Assembly: GCA_021292105.1 (NCBI GenBank)
Contig: CM037865.1
Coordinates: 65,779,630 to 65,843,629 of the forward strand
Direction: 5' to 3'
DNA from: Anadara kagoshimensis
Taxonomy: Eukaryota > Mollusca > Bivalvia > Arcoida > Arcidae
Length of the DNA: 64,000 nucleotides
Position 1 is the stretch's first letter; each line of letters starts with the position of its first letter. Of the stretch, positions 23,863 through 36,124 are shown one piece after another. Under the pieces are notes generated by a model. That model had not been told where the DNA came from. It was given only the letters and a program-made list of their open reading frames with translations, and made no database searches. The position numbers and the translations under genes were made by a program.

Positions 23863-25190
23863 TTAAAGGTCACCGGTCACCAAATTTATCAATTTTGTAT
23901 TTTGCATTCCAATAGGTAGAATAGTCAATATTGATGTGTCTGACGGTTTCCCACGCCTTACATTTACCTGTAATACACTAAAACCTTACCTGAACGAACT
24001 GCTAATACTCGTTAGTTTCCGACACCGCTCATAACTTTCCGGCGACCTAATTGATGACGTACATGGTGTTAAGCTGCTGAGGAAAGACACATTACATATA
24101 TGTGTATCCATATATTACATGTGGGTTTGTGTGGCGTTTTGAAGGGTTTTAAAGTTTGATTTCAAGTCAAAATGATATATTTTGTGAAGTTTGGAGATAA
24201 TTAAATCACAATGACCGATGAACATGTTTTTCCACATTTCAGAACAAATTAAAGCCAGATTTACACAAGTCCTTCATGCAGCTTTCTTATTGTTTTGAAT
24301 GTATTAAGATTAAATATTACGAGATAAGTCAGGGAAAATATGAGTGGTATAATCATTTATGACAATTCAGTCAAATAAATAGATTTTAAACAATTTTAAT
24401 TTTCAAAATTAATTTAATTCCGTAATTCAATCAGTTCGCACGTTCAAACAAAGACTTGTATGTCTTGTTCAAATTAACCGATCTAATTTAACTTTAATTT
24501 ATTCGATTTCATGATCCATCAAAAATGACATAACATTTACCGGGTATATCATAAAGATAATCACACGTGTCAATTAATGTTGCATATTGTAACGTAAACT
24601 CTGTTGATTACAGGTGGTAGATGTCTACTTCTAAACAGGATGTTTCCCAATGTACTGTAGCATATTGATAATCTCTTAATTACTGGTATGTGAGGGGTGT
24701 AAATCACGCTTTGGACGATATTAATTTACGCACTGACGTAAACTTCAATTTTCATTATTATTATTATTATTATTATTAAACTTACTGCAAATAAGGAATA
24801 GGAAGCTATTGAATTGAAATTGCTTTCATATTAAGTAATCCTTGGATGAAATATTTTATTTGAGAGACAATAAGAAGTTATTTTTTAAACATTTTCGTTG
24901 TGCAAAAAACTACAGGTCTTGGATCCAGATTCTACCTGAAAACGTGTTCTTTTGATTAATTACAAGCCATGATGGGTAAAAATAATAATAATAACAATAA
25001 TAATAATAAATCATTGATCTTAATCTAAAAAAAATAAAAATAAAAATGGGACAATTTCTAAAACAAATAAAAAATAAGATCAATTTCAGGTCATAATAAG
25101 GCTGTACTAGAGAGAAGAAAAGTTTTTTTCAAATAAAAAACAAAAAATTGGGATCTTTTTATTATTCCCTATGATAAATAGATATAAATC

Positions 25191-25224
<34 letters not shown>

Positions 25225-25839
25225 GAGATATGTAAAGATAATAAAAATGATATTAAATATTAATGAAAAAAATTATGAACAATATTTTAAATAAAAATCG
25301 GAAATTTGGGTTCTTTTATTATTTGTTGTGATGAATAGATAAACAAATAAATAAATAAATTTCAAAAGAAATGTAAAATTATGTTTTGTAAAAGTATTAG
25401 TAATAGTATATCATACTTAGAGCAAACACAAATATAGTTTTTTCTTTCTTTATCTATTTCTTATAATTATGTTTATTTTTTATTTTTTTTCTGTTGAAGG
25501 AAATTGAAATACCCAATGCTAAAAATAAATAGATATACATGTATAAAAACACAAGAAGTTACTATTGATAAATCTGGGTAATAAATACAGTTCACTATAC
25601 AAGCTTCATTTACTAAATAGCTGGGATAACACCTTCTGCGTCACTTCCGGTTTTGTGCCCTTTTACTACCAAAGGGAGATAACACCGTGTTTCAACAGTT
25701 TCAGGACTTTATTTTACGCTGTAAAAAATGACAGAAATGATTAAAAAATGTTATTTGTGGCTAAATCGACTTTTTATTATGTAATCTTTCGGAAAATAGT
25801 ACTAAAACATTTCGGTTTTTGGTGACCGGTGACCTTTAA
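23863..25839. mobile_element. Non-autonomous DNA transposon with TTAA target duplication
   Basis: The element spans 23867-25835. Its terminal inverted repeats are AGGTCACCGGTCACCAAA and the exact complement. TTAA flanks both ends (23863-23866, 25836-25839). Removing the element and one TTAA restores a continuous SINE, which fixes the ends. TTAA targets are used by piggyBac and Kolobok; an end starting AGG fits Kolobok better than piggyBac's usual CCC. There is no transposase frame. The interior is A+T-rich with (ATT)n, (AATC)n and similar tracts. Confidence 0.85.
24754..25222. repeat. Simple-sequence tracts inside the TTAA element
   Basis: (ATT)n at 24754-24777, an AAT-rich tract at 24980-25010 and (AATC)n at 25194-25222. 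Confidence 0.85.
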
Positions 25840-26022
25840 AAACCGATACCCTATGCTACGGCAGGTGTGACACGTTAAAGAACCATGCTATCTGCTCCAT
25901 GCCCTGAGCGAACTGCAAAGACTAAAATTTGTGCCACTTCAGCTATAGCTGGTGACGTCTCAATATGAATGATATATTCTTAACTGGGACGTAAACCCCC
26001 ACTCAATCAATCAATCAATCCA
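25840..26022 (+). mobile_element. SINE, 3' half
   Basis: Continuation of the SINE begun at 23690: GGCAGGTGTGACACGTTAAA, GGTGACGTCTCAATATGA, ACTGGGACGTAAACCCCCAC and an (AATC)n tail at 26003-26020. These blocks match the molluscan SINE body as I recall it. Confidence 0.75.
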
Positions 26023-26612
26023 TCCAACCAATTAGCCCATTTGAAAAGTGCATTAATAGGCGTCGTGCGAAATTCAGTTTTAACTTCTCATGATAAGAAT
26101 ATTATCTACAACACAAAAGGGAATATGAAAATTAATTGGATTTTATTATTATTGTTCTGGTTCATATACATCTGCACCGAAGTAAGTTCAGTTTCCTTTT
26201 ATTTTCAGGTGAAAAGAATACTGGAACTCATTTGAAACACCATGCATGTATAACAATAGTACTTGTGATACTAGTATATATTATTTTAGTATAGGCAAAC
26301 AACATTGACCTGTACGTTTGACCTTTCATTAGGAATATTCATATAGGAGGATCCACCCAATACATAGATAGCGTAAGGATTCGCAGTTAATACATATACA
26401 CATTGCCCATGATTAATGTTCACATCAGGTAGGCGATATATACACGCATGGTCCCTATGAATTAAATTTACTCGTTCTTAATGAATATTTAAATCAAAGG
26501 TCAAGCGTCAGGTCAATGTTTACTATAAAGATGTTGGTCATTGACTCAATATGTGTGATATTATAATGATGTTAAATATGTTATGCTACTACAAGTACTA
26601 AATGTTATACAG

Positions 26613-26638
26613 ATACAGAAAACGGCGATCTGAGATAG
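26613..26638 (+). CDS. Possible terminal exon, copy 1 (tentative)
   Basis: Follows GTTATACAG. Entered in phase 1 it encodes Asp-Thr-Glu-Asn-Gly-Asp-Leu-Arg and a stop, which could be a short cytoplasmic tail. The acceptor and the first residues are kept in the duplicate at 29390. No membrane-spanning exon in a matching phase was found before it. Confidence 0.25.
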
Positions 26639-27056
26639 TTTAATTAGGAATTCGGACTGGTGGGTTATGGTGCTGATACACTTTTGTATATGATTCGTTT
26701 TCAATCATTCCGAGTCGCAACAGAAGTACATTGCAAATAACAGGAGTTCAGACATCGGTAGCAGACATCGGCCGTGGTGAGGCCGGATATGAGACAGGCA
26801 AAAGTGATGCATCTAAAAATCTAGAGGATGTTGCTTAGACCTGCTCATTTAAATTTGTAAAAAAAGTGTTAATATATAGCACTTTACATTATTGTTAAGA
26901 TGAGCGCTTATTAGATGTGTAATTTTTTTGTAATTTGTGTTTTTTATTGCCCCAGACATTAAATAAGGGATGGTCAAGTGCAAGGGTTGGGCCACTGGGT
27001 TCACTTGCCGGGTAACAATAGGACAGTTTTACATACATAAGAGAAATATATGGTGT

Positions 27057-28119
27057 ATTCCTGTTAGTCCAACATTTGATATTTCATAATTCCTGATAGT
27101 CCAACATTGCTTAGATATACATTTAAGATCAATGTTTATTAAGGGAATTATACTTTATTTCAGAATTGTACTAGCTTTTTTTGTACCTCTATTTTCTTCA
27201 AAATTTACCAAATATAAATTTATTTAAAAGTTAGTTATATATGTTCACTATTTTCAAGTGATTTTCAATTAAATAATTTCCTAAAAAATTCACAATTTAT
27301 TTCAAATTTACTCAATTTATTTTAAGTTTACACAATTTAATACAAATTTACACAAATAATTTAAAATGTACAAAATATTTTAAAATTTTATACAATTTAT
27401 AAATTATTATATTTTATAATTTTCTAATATATATAATTTATTTAATATCTGTAATTTTTTCAATAAGTTTAAACAATTTAAACAAACTGATTGTTTCTGT
27501 GATTCTACAAACTTGCATGTAACCAATAAATGTAGACTTAAGGAATAAAGAATTAGAATTAGAATTTGTGAACATGGGTTGATGAATCTTGTATCAATTA
27601 TATCTTACTTTTTAACATTTTATTTTATACATGTATTTCACGTGCATTTTACATTTAATAGTCCAAGTAGGAATATGATATTTTGAAAACAGTTGCTACT
27701 TATTATATCTGATTTTACAAGTCTTTTTAAAAAAACCTATCCCCTAATTGATATAAAAAATTAATGAAATTATTAATCATTATTGATACAAAATACATTT
27801 TTGTATTCCGATATAATTTTCATACATGAATATATGAATTCATATGTTTAATTATTATTTTTTTGTGCTTTTGATACTTTTTGTAATTTCCATATTATCA
27901 TGTTTAAAAATTCGATAAATATTTGATAATTTTTTTTTATTTTTGTTATTTGCTATCGGAGTGAAATACATTATGTATGAGTTATTTGTATTGAAACAGA
28001 CTATAGCCCAAGCTGATGAAATCACCTATTGTTCTCCCTGTTCCACACATTCCTGATAGTCCAACATGAAATTTTCAGATTTCTTATATCAGAACAATAG
28101 ATGTTGGACTAACAGGAAT
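27057..28119. repeat. Segment bounded by a 19-bp inverted motif
   Basis: ATTCCTGTTAGTCCAACAT at 27057-27075 is repeated inverted and exact at 28101-28119. Near-identical direct copies (one base changed) lie just inside at 27089-27107 and 28049-28067. The interior is extremely A+T-rich and non-coding. It may be a small DNA element, but no target duplication is seen. Confidence 0.5.
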
Positions 28120-28545
28120 AAACATATATATATATAATTGTATAGTATTTGATCATTCTAGGGATTAATCTAGATTTTGTAGAAAGGCACATTTCTGATT
28201 AATAGGGGTGGGGGCGGAGGGTTGGGGGTCTTTATTCAAGTAACTATTAAATGCGTATCACTTAAGCTTTTGAGAATAAGTTCACTAGTATTTGAAAAAT
28301 AGCAATACAATCATTTAGAAAGAGGTTATTAGAATTTAAAAATGTACAAATTTTTTAATCTTAATCGTTTAATTATTGCACTATTTTTCCAGCGGCAAAA
28401 AAGATTTGAACTTCACAATGCACTTCCCACACCAAGACTTCATTTTTGATGTAAACATTGCCATTTACTTTAGCATGACTAATGCAATCTCCAAATTTGT
28501 GGAAAATCTTTATCATTATCTAAAAAGACATTGTTTTTCTAGGGA

Positions 28546-29375
28546 AATGTAAATAACTATTATTTACAATTAAATCTGTCTACGACTACTTATGAGAAGA
28601 AAGTGCAAAGTCTTTTAAACAAATATAGTATAAATGATATTTTAAATGCAAATGTAAGCAACGGGTGTAAATTGCGCCAAATCCAATCAGTATTGTTAGA
28701 ATATGATAGGGATATATTTTTAGAGGGTCTGTGGGATGATAGTGGAAGTAACTCTGTAAATGGTAATAAATTATGGACGTATAGAAAGTATAAGTTAGGT
28801 TTATATGTTAGTCACTATGTTTGTAAAATTAAAAGTAGAGATCAGAGGCGAATTGTCAGCAATATTAGAAATTGTAGTCTACAACTGGAAGTAGAATTGG
28901 GTCGGTACGCCAAGCCTGTTATTCCATTATGTGATAGAAAATGTAAAATGTGCAATACTGGTTTTATAGAAGATGAGTGGCATTTTTTAATGATTTTTTA
29001 ATTTTTATTCAGATCTTAGATATATTTTATTTAAAGAGTGTGAAACTATTTATCCCGGTTTTATTCTTTTGTCTGATGAAGATAAATTTTACTTTATTTT
29101 AAAGAATGAGGCAGTACAGGTTATTTTAGGTAATATTTTATTAAGAATGTTTAAGCGTAGATCTGGTTTTTATTGATTTTTTTATGTTTTTATGTTTTAT
29201 ACAGGATATAACTATGTTTTAAAGATAATTGTTTTTCTTAACTGTACATACAGTGTTTCATAAGTCTTTTAGGCTGGATATCATAATATGTTTTAGAATG
29301 TTTATGTATATGTATAGATATGTTTTATGATATGTGACACTTAAATAAACTATTTATTATCTTATCTTATCTTAC
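28546..29375 (+). mobile_element. LINE ORF2 C-terminus with 3' tail
   Basis: The frame 28603-29001 carries SLLNKYSINDIL, NKLWTYRKYKLGLYV, LEVELGRYAKPVIPL and CKMCNTGFIEDEWHF: the C-terminal Cys/His region of an APE-type LINE (CR1/L2-like). After a frameshift at about 28995 it continues to a stop near 29174. The 3' end, ATGTGACACTTAAATAAACT, matches the LINE ending at 43800, so both belong to one family. It finishes in a (CTTAT)n-type tail, as is usual for LINEs that end in short repeats. 5'-truncated. Confidence 0.75.
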
Positions 29376-29389
29376 TTAATGTTACACAG

Positions 29390-29448
29390 ATACTGAAAAC
29401 GACATTGATAGTTTAATTAGGAACTCAGACAGGTGTTTATGGTGCTAA
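29390..29448 (+). CDS. Possible terminal exon, copy 2 (tentative)
   Basis: Duplicate of 26613-26638 behind TTACACAG. Entered in phase 1 it opens Asp-Thr-Glu-Asn-Asp-Ile and runs 18 full codons to a stop. It is longer than copy 1, whose stop comes earlier. It may be fossil sequence. Confidence 0.2.
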
Positions 29449-29500
29449 TACACGTTTTGTGTGTTTCATTGTCAAGCATTTCGAGTCACAATAGAATTTA

Positions 29501-29984
29501 CTATGCAATCCGTTAAATCGTGTATGTAATGTTGGAGAGTTTATGTGTTTTTAAAATGCTAAAACTATATACAAGATGGACACCTTAATACAGTGGCGTT
29601 CATAAATATTATTGTATATTTTTATCTTTTATACTTTATTATACATGGCTGAATCATCATTCAATGAGTTAGTGATCAAAGGACACTTTGTATATTCTTT
29701 ATAAGGTTTAAATATCGATATGTATTAATATTAAACATAACGATCACATTTAAAACTTTAAATTCAATGACCATATCTTTTGCTTAAGGCTTCATGGCCA
29801 AGCTTTAAAGAATTGGTTTTAATTTTAGCATTCGCGCATTTACATATTTTTTTATATTACAAAACAGTTGCGAAACTCGCTATAACTGTTTGTATGTTAA
29901 GTTTTTAGGCCCGATTTCCTTGACTGTGTATTAACTTAATTTGTTAGTTTAAAGATATTGGTAATTTTTATATGTATTAATCAT

Positions 29985-30028
<44 letters not shown>

Positions 30029-30832
30029 TGCATACTAGTCTCATAAGTTTCTTGTATTTTGTATCATCATGTATGAAAATACTCTATTATACCTTTTGTA
30101 AATTTCTCGAAATTTGATTGATTAATAAGCGTTTGGGTAAATTTAATGTCACCTCTTGGATTTCAAAAAAATCTTACGTCACAGGATGACATCGCATTCG
30201 CCTCGATTGACAATCAAATTTCTCGGGGTGACAATATGGACTGTCACCCTATCAGAAATGTAATATTTATATAACATCGTTATAGGCATAGAATACATTC
30301 TTTTGTTGTTGTTTTTTGTATTTTAATAATAGTGCAGTCAAGATTGTTTTTATATTTGTCATGATTTGTTAAAATTATGTGTATGGTTTGTGTTTGTGCT
30401 ACTGTTTTTTTGCCAAGAAATAATATACAATTATAAAGAAATTAAACTTATAACTGCGTGCAATATTGCAGACCATTTCATGCAGATTTATCAGTTGTAA
30501 GTTGATGTAGGTGGCGTCTCTATTTAGACACAACAAATTTAAAGCATTAAAACTATAGCTGCTTTAACAATTGAAATATTTCTATATTCTCCTGTCTGAA
30601 ATTATGTTTAAAATATCATTAACTGCATTTTTATGGGTACTGAGCGTGTGATTGCTATAGGTCAAATGTTGAAATGATTATATATCTATTGTTTTATCAG
30701 TAATGTGAGCATAAGAACATACGATTATATAATGCATCTATACATTTTATATCAAAATGAGATTTACTTTCAAAAAACCTTCAAGTACTTAATGGACTCA
30801 AGTCATTACACCTTTGGACTTAGTCTGTAACA
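29501..30832. other. No gene recognised; (GT)n tract
   Basis: Contains a (GT)n microsatellite at 29987-30025. The rest is A+T-rich without a frame or RNA structure that I can support. Confidence 0.5.
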
Positions 30833-30940
30833 ATGAGTTTCTGTCCAATAGATTTTGTCGTCTGTTTATTCCATTTAATTGTTAGCATTTACTACTTTTC
30901 ACAAGCTGGTGTAAATTGCAAACTCAAAGATGCCTTCATT
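30833..30940 (+). CDS. Candidate signal-peptide exon of an unknown gene
   Basis: The ATG at 30833 opens 36 codons: MSFCPIDFVVCLFHLIVSIY, then a SQAGVNCKLKDAFI end, and then a strong donor GTAAGT at 30941 (phase 0). The hydrophobic stretch followed by small residues and Cys looks like a secretory leader. No downstream exon was found, and chance cannot be excluded in A+T-rich DNA. Confidence 0.3.
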
Positions 30941-32139
30941 GTAAGTTTTCACCTGCTTTAAGATAAAATGCTTTATTTAATCAAGCATTTTAAGGTAGCA
31001 GTGCATTAGTTATTATCGTCACAAAACTCTGAATATTTTGTAATCGCTACTAGTATATTATACTACTATGGTGTCATTATTTTGTATGTGTATATCATAG
31101 ACATATTTTGTATCATCTTAAATTCTTTTGTTTTATATTGGTGGTTTATCGGCAATGGCGTCGGTACCGCCTTGTTATGTGTATTGCATTATAATGCCTT
31201 CACTGCCTCTAATTCATTTGGCAATACATGGCTTTTGGATATAATCGATATTGATAAAACTCGTTATTATACAAAATATACACTTCATATTTGTTATTTC
31301 CTTATTTGATCTGTTTTGTAAAAAATTACAATTTAATCTGGCTCACATAAATCTCATTAGAAGATATTATCAACCGAGGTAGTCTTGTGTTTATAAATCA
31401 GGTGTAAACTAAAATTTGATAAATCTTATGGCACATCATTTTGTGTATAACCGAAATAGCTAGTAAATCTTTAGTTACAACAGAGACCCTGGCACCATCT
31501 CACTTTTTAAAATGTTTCATTTAAATAGATTTTTCCTTCCTTTTTCTCAGTATTCCGAAACGGTCGTCGTGCTATAAAACTATATGATGTTCAAACATCA
31601 ATTTTTTTTGTAAGGGTGTTAGTAAAAGTAACCATAATATTTACTCTTATTTGAAGAAATTGCATATTAGTTTTGTTTTGTCTTGTATTGTCACGGTTTT
31701 CCAGGGCATTTTTCTGTAAAGCGGAAAGTTTTTGATCTCTCGTTTTCAATCCAGACAAATTTTACGGCATATATATGTTTGATATAAGGGGCTTTAAAGT
31801 TTGATTTTTAAATGTTTACTGTCGTATATATTTATGTCATTATGTTTAAAGATATATAAGATTTTTGTAGTTTAATAATTTCACAATCCGTTGTCATATG
31901 TCTCGTCGTGCTATCGGCAAATATTTGCATTTTTGTAGTGTTTTTAAAGTAAAGTATAATGTATAGTTTGTTATTAAAACATAAATTGCACGCTTTATCA
32001 CACTTATATTTTTGTGTTGATATTAGGTATGTAGTTGTCCAATTAAAAAACACGTTTGCCTTCATTCTAATATTGGTTTCGGAAAACAACCGAAGTTATC
32101 CAGTCCCATGCACTTATAACTATGACTAAAATACAATTA
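30941..32139. other. No gene recognised; hammerhead relic inside
   Basis: The only recognised item is a hammerhead 3' half at 31549-31580 (GTATTCCGAAACGGTCGTCG) that lacks the CTGATGA core. The open frames seen are hydrophobic runs expected by chance. Confidence 0.45.
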
Positions 32140-32225
32140 TGAACTTCCTGGGAATCGAACTTGTACTTTGTTAACCACACTGTCCATTTTACCCCTTTAC
32201 TTAGCCCACTAAGCTACAGCAATAC
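32140..32225 (-). mobile_element. tRNA-derived SINE head
   Basis: On the minus strand there is a textbook A box (TAGCTTAGTGGG, complement at 32205-32216) and a B box, AGTTCGATTCC (complement near 32151-32162). The intervening sequence is too long and unpaired for a real tRNA gene. Confidence 0.5.
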
Positions 32226-32451
32226 ATACACAATTGCCTAAATTGGATAAAATGACGTAAGACTTTTTGCACCTGTATTTACAACACAAACTGACTACTT
32301 AGCCGTGTCATCTTTGTCCACTTAAACTGAAAATACGTTTTATAAAAGTGATGATATCGATGTTCCGGCGTGCAAAATCCAGATAACATGAAATGTCTAG
32401 TGATTTTAAACCAAATAAAATACAATAGATATCACTTTTGATTTTATTCCG

Positions 32452-32816
32452 TTCCCAATCAAAAACAAACATACTAATCCATTTTCGAATCACAATCCAG
32501 AAGCAAAGTAAAAACTTTGGAACTGACAAGTTAGGTTTGAAAACGTGAACTTCCATCAGGGAAGTGAGACCGGGTGCTTCTGAAGAGTAAGCACCTCCTG
32601 TTTAGCTAGCTACACCCACCACGTGTGTAATCAAAACTGTGTGAAGGAAATGGAACTACGGGACGTCAAATATATCCAAGGCAATCCTAGACACAGAGAC
32701 ATCAAACTTATCAACAATATAGTGATGACGGCCATAAAACTTTTTGAGGGCCTTGATAAGCCTAGGCTTGCAATATCCCTGAGTCAACAATTTATTTGCA
32801 AGCAGCGTAATTCACT
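32452..32816 (-). mobile_element. PLE fragment, RT thumb and 3' UTR
   Basis: Good match on the minus strand to the last part of RT (Lys-Leu-Leu-Thr thumb and FYGRHHYIVDKFDVSVS-like) and the complete 3' UTR ending in ATGTTTGTTTTTGATTG. 5'-truncated in the thumb. Confidence 0.75.
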
Positions 32817-33129
32817 AAATCACTAGTTCCTGGAAGGAACAAATATAAAGTTACATATTATCTTTTCAATGATTATTCCGTTCTTTATTCGTTACAGTTC
32901 TCCAATTTGGAAAACGTTGCAAAATTATCAAAAAATGTCATATTGGAATATATTTCAATATGATGCTATATTAGGAAAATTGAAATGGAATAAAAAAAAT
33001 CATTTTTGTGGTTAAAACATTATGTTGATTATATTTTGTCTGTTTGATGCATAATTCTTAAAGCATTAAAAACTATTCCAATGCATAAAAATCTAGATCT
33101 TTCAATGAATTGGAAAATGTTTTAATGAA

Positions 33130-33695
33130 TAATTTTAAAATCCTAAATTTGGAGAATATGTTAATGCCATCTATCCCAGTGAGATGAAATGAAAGATATG
33201 ACCGATTCTTCAAGTTCTGTCTCATATTTAGACTTATAGCTCTGAACCTGTAAGACAAATGTTATGACTTGAGTTTTTCTATTGTCAATTTTCATTTTCT
33301 ATGCAGGAATATACATGTATATCTTGTCTGTGGTGTATTGTTTCACAATTAATACGCCATGTTATGACTTTTTCCTAATTCGGGAACTTTATTCAAATAA
33401 AAAACTTATAAGAAGTGAATTTTTACAAGCATATGCTTATTGTGGTCCTCAAAACGGTTTATAACCGTAATCAAAGTATTGTTGAGAATTATGATGCCTC
33501 TCTGGCTAGGATTACCCTGAATATATAATATATTCCTTTCATTCTCAATTTTGATTGCACACGTGGCGGGTGTACTGACTCAGCAGGAGGCCCTTGGCCT
33601 TCCGGAGCACCCGGCCTTACTTCCCTAATGGAACTCCATGTGTTTTGCTTTGCAATTGTGGGTTGGATATCGATTGGTATGTGTGTTTTTATTTG
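33130..33695 (+). mobile_element. PLE fragment, heavily mutated
   Basis: Begins just after motif C (ATCCTAAATTTGGAGAATAT), passes the SSSVSYLDL-like and DDLSFSIVNFHFLC-like stretches, the thumb and the 3' UTR (GGCCTTCCGGAGCACCCGGC). Many frameshifts. Confidence 0.7.
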
Positions 33696-33699
33696 ATGT

Positions 33700-35042
33700 A
33701 TAAAATACTTTCTGGTGCATAAATTTGGCGCTCGCAGTTTATTGTAATTGTAACAAAACGTAACAACTACTAAACAGAATGATATATTAATTACATTCTC
33801 TTATATAACGTTTTCATTCTTATACTACAACCATCGGTGTAACGAAACTGCAGTTTGATCTGGATTCAGTGACGGGTATACCTGTCATACGAGGACAGAA
33901 CTCTTCTAGGTCCTGGGCAATCTGAAGATGGAAGTTGAATTAATACTTTACTTTGTAAATGATTAAATAAAACATGGTATCTTGCTGTTAATTTAAATTA
34001 ACCAACAAAAAGTATACTTATATTATAGGGTTTAATCAAAATATGAAGAAAAATTTTCGTATTTAATACTTCTGTCATATACCATTTATTTTATTATACC
34101 ATTGTTTGAAGGTAATGAAACTTTGAAAAAAGTAGCGAATATATCGCGTCTTTGTATTTGGGCAACATTGGAACAATATCAAAAGTGCGAATACATGTAT
34201 CTTGCTAGTAAATAGATGTAACACGTTAATAAATTGACATAATAACTTATATATATTTAAATATATATTAATTTAAATATATATATATATATAAAAGAGA
34301 AAAAGTGTATCTTGCTCTTTTGTCGTTCGCAGTTGCAGGCACATGGATATCGGACACTGACGTACCAACTTACCAAAATAATAAATTATAATACCCCTAT
34401 TTTAATACAGTAATATATGCACCATTTTCTAAACTAAATCGATGTGAATTCACGGATTCTGAATTCACAGACATTGACGTTTTATTGTCATTTTAGTGTC
34501 CCCGTCCACGGGCATCGACAGATTCTTGCATTGTTTTAATAGTGAGATTTTCAGTTATTTCTGTGAATATTTCGACGGTAGCGTTGTGAAATAATGCAAA
34601 AATCTTTAAAATAACGTAATTAAGAATAAATAATGCCACAAGTACCCGTATCCCCGCCCTGGTAGGTTACGGTAGGTCAATTTTGGCGAAGAATTTGTCT
34701 CACAAAAAAACAACGATAAAAACGTACTTTTATAGAATTAAATTAATATTGCATGCATACTGTAAGTTAACCATGTTATAAATATATAAATTTCGTAAAT
34801 ACCGACTGGTATTTACATCAATAATTATCGCCGGTAAAGTATTGACCATTTTGTTACGACGCCTCTGATTGGCTAAACGGTGCCTCATTAACCGGCACAT
34901 TTATGCATTTTTTACATAATACATAATTATGTACATAATACATTTATGAGACTAAAAGTGATGATAGCTGGCCATAACGGCACGTTTCAACCACATTTAA
35001 TACACAATTCCCATTGTGAATACATAATTCACATTATGTAAA
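33700..35042. other. No gene recognised; small duplications
   Basis: The sequence at 34290-34333 (AAAGAGAAAAAGTGTATCTT with GTCGTTCGCAG) recurs at 35513-35556. (TA)n runs occur at 34265-34293. Confidence 0.4.
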
Positions 35043-35279
35043 CGAGAACATAATAATAACCGATTGATAATTAAAAATACATTATTTAGTTACGATAATG
35101 TACGCCATTATCACATTTAATCCCATAAAGTGCATTATGTATACATAATGGGCATTATGTATTTAATGTGGTTAAAGCATGCCATAGAGAACATAATAAA
35201 TTATCGATTGATAATTTAAAAAAAAACATAATTTAGTTGCGATAATGTTCTCTGTAATCACATTTAATCCCATAAATTG

Positions 35280-35352
<73 letters not shown>

Positions 35353-35390
35353 TATATATTATATATATATATATATAATATATATTATAC
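35043..35390. repeat. Imperfect direct repeat followed by (ATT)n and (TA)n
   Basis: GAGAACATAATAATAACCGA and the next 100 bp at 35043-35150 are repeated with changes at 35187-35290, a period of about 144 bp. Internal CATTATGTATACATAATG palindromes occur. (ATT)n and (TA)n fill 35280-35390. Confidence 0.6.
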
Positions 35391-35824
35391 ATACAATGAC
35401 TTGCATTACAATGGAAGTAATAATGCTTTAGAAATTATGTATTATTTTTATATTTCCTTATTCTTATATGATTGTTCATAGTATTTAAGTAGTGTTTATA
35501 TAAATTGAAATAAAAGAGAATAAAGTGTATTTTGCTTTTTTGTCGTTCAAAGTATTGTTTTCTTGCAAAATAATAAGGAATCTCGCGATGGATTAACATA
35601 TTTTACAACAACCAACACAACCAACACAACCAAGAACACGGAACAATGATAAAACAACCTAACAAAACAATACATATACAAGAAAAAGACACTCACATAC
35701 TGAGATCACTGATTATAAAGTTAAAAACTTTTGACGGACTTTGGAGTAAATGTCTAATAGTGTGGTTGTAGAACTATTGGAGGGCCCTAGATCACCCCAC
35801 TCATATTGCAAGATTTGATTTACA

Positions 35825-36124
35825 TTTGACTGTGCAGGCTCCGTTTTGTAAAAACGTGGTACTAATAATACCTTGAAGAATAGCTCTGAACATCACATAT
35901 TTGGCTGTGCAGGCTCCGTTACTTAAAAACGTGGTACTATTAATACTTTAAAGAATAGCTCCGAACATCACATATTTGACTGTGCAGGCTCTGTGTCTTA
36001 AAAACGTGGTACTATTAATACCTTGAAGAATAGCTCTGAACATCACATATTTGACTGCGCAGGCTTCGTTTCGTAAAACCGTGGTACTATTAATACTTTG
36101 AAGAATAGCTCTGAACATCACATA
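35825..36124. repeat. 75-bp minisatellite, four units
   Basis: Units start at 35825, 35900, 35975 and 36050 with TTTGACTGTGCAGGCTCCGT or close variants and end with GAACATCACATA. The period is exactly 75 bp. The array abuts the end of the minus-strand frame at 36118. Confidence 0.9.

Larger units (their letters stand above)
22400..26730. repeat. Tandem-duplicated block, first unit
   Basis: 22400-22740 (starting GTAAATTGCAAATAAGATGA) recurs at about 26731-26960 and 28385-28545. The end of the block, 26575-26730 (ACAGATACAGAAAACGGC), recurs at 29375-29500. The order shows a tandem duplication of the part downstream of the immunoglobulin exon, later enlarged by a SINE plus TTAA element in unit 1 and by a repeat and a LINE tail in unit 2. 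Confidence 0.65.
26731..29500. repeat. Tandem-duplicated block, second unit
   Basis: Partner of 22400-26730. The matching parts are 26731-26960, 28385-28545 and 29375-29500. Between them lie a repeat with a 19-bp motif (27057-28119) and a LINE tail (28546-29375). Confidence 0.6.

Noticed and set aside
25194..26020. AATC repeats as a CRISPR-like array
   Set aside because: Pure microsatellite without spacers; one is the SINE tail.
26078..26235. Possible transmembrane exon (WILLLLFWFIYIC) for the immunoglobulin-like gene
   Set aside because: The acceptor lacks a pyrimidine tract, and the only good donor (GTAAGT) is in phase 0 whereas the candidate tail exon needs phase 1. A+T-rich DNA often encodes such hydrophobic runs.
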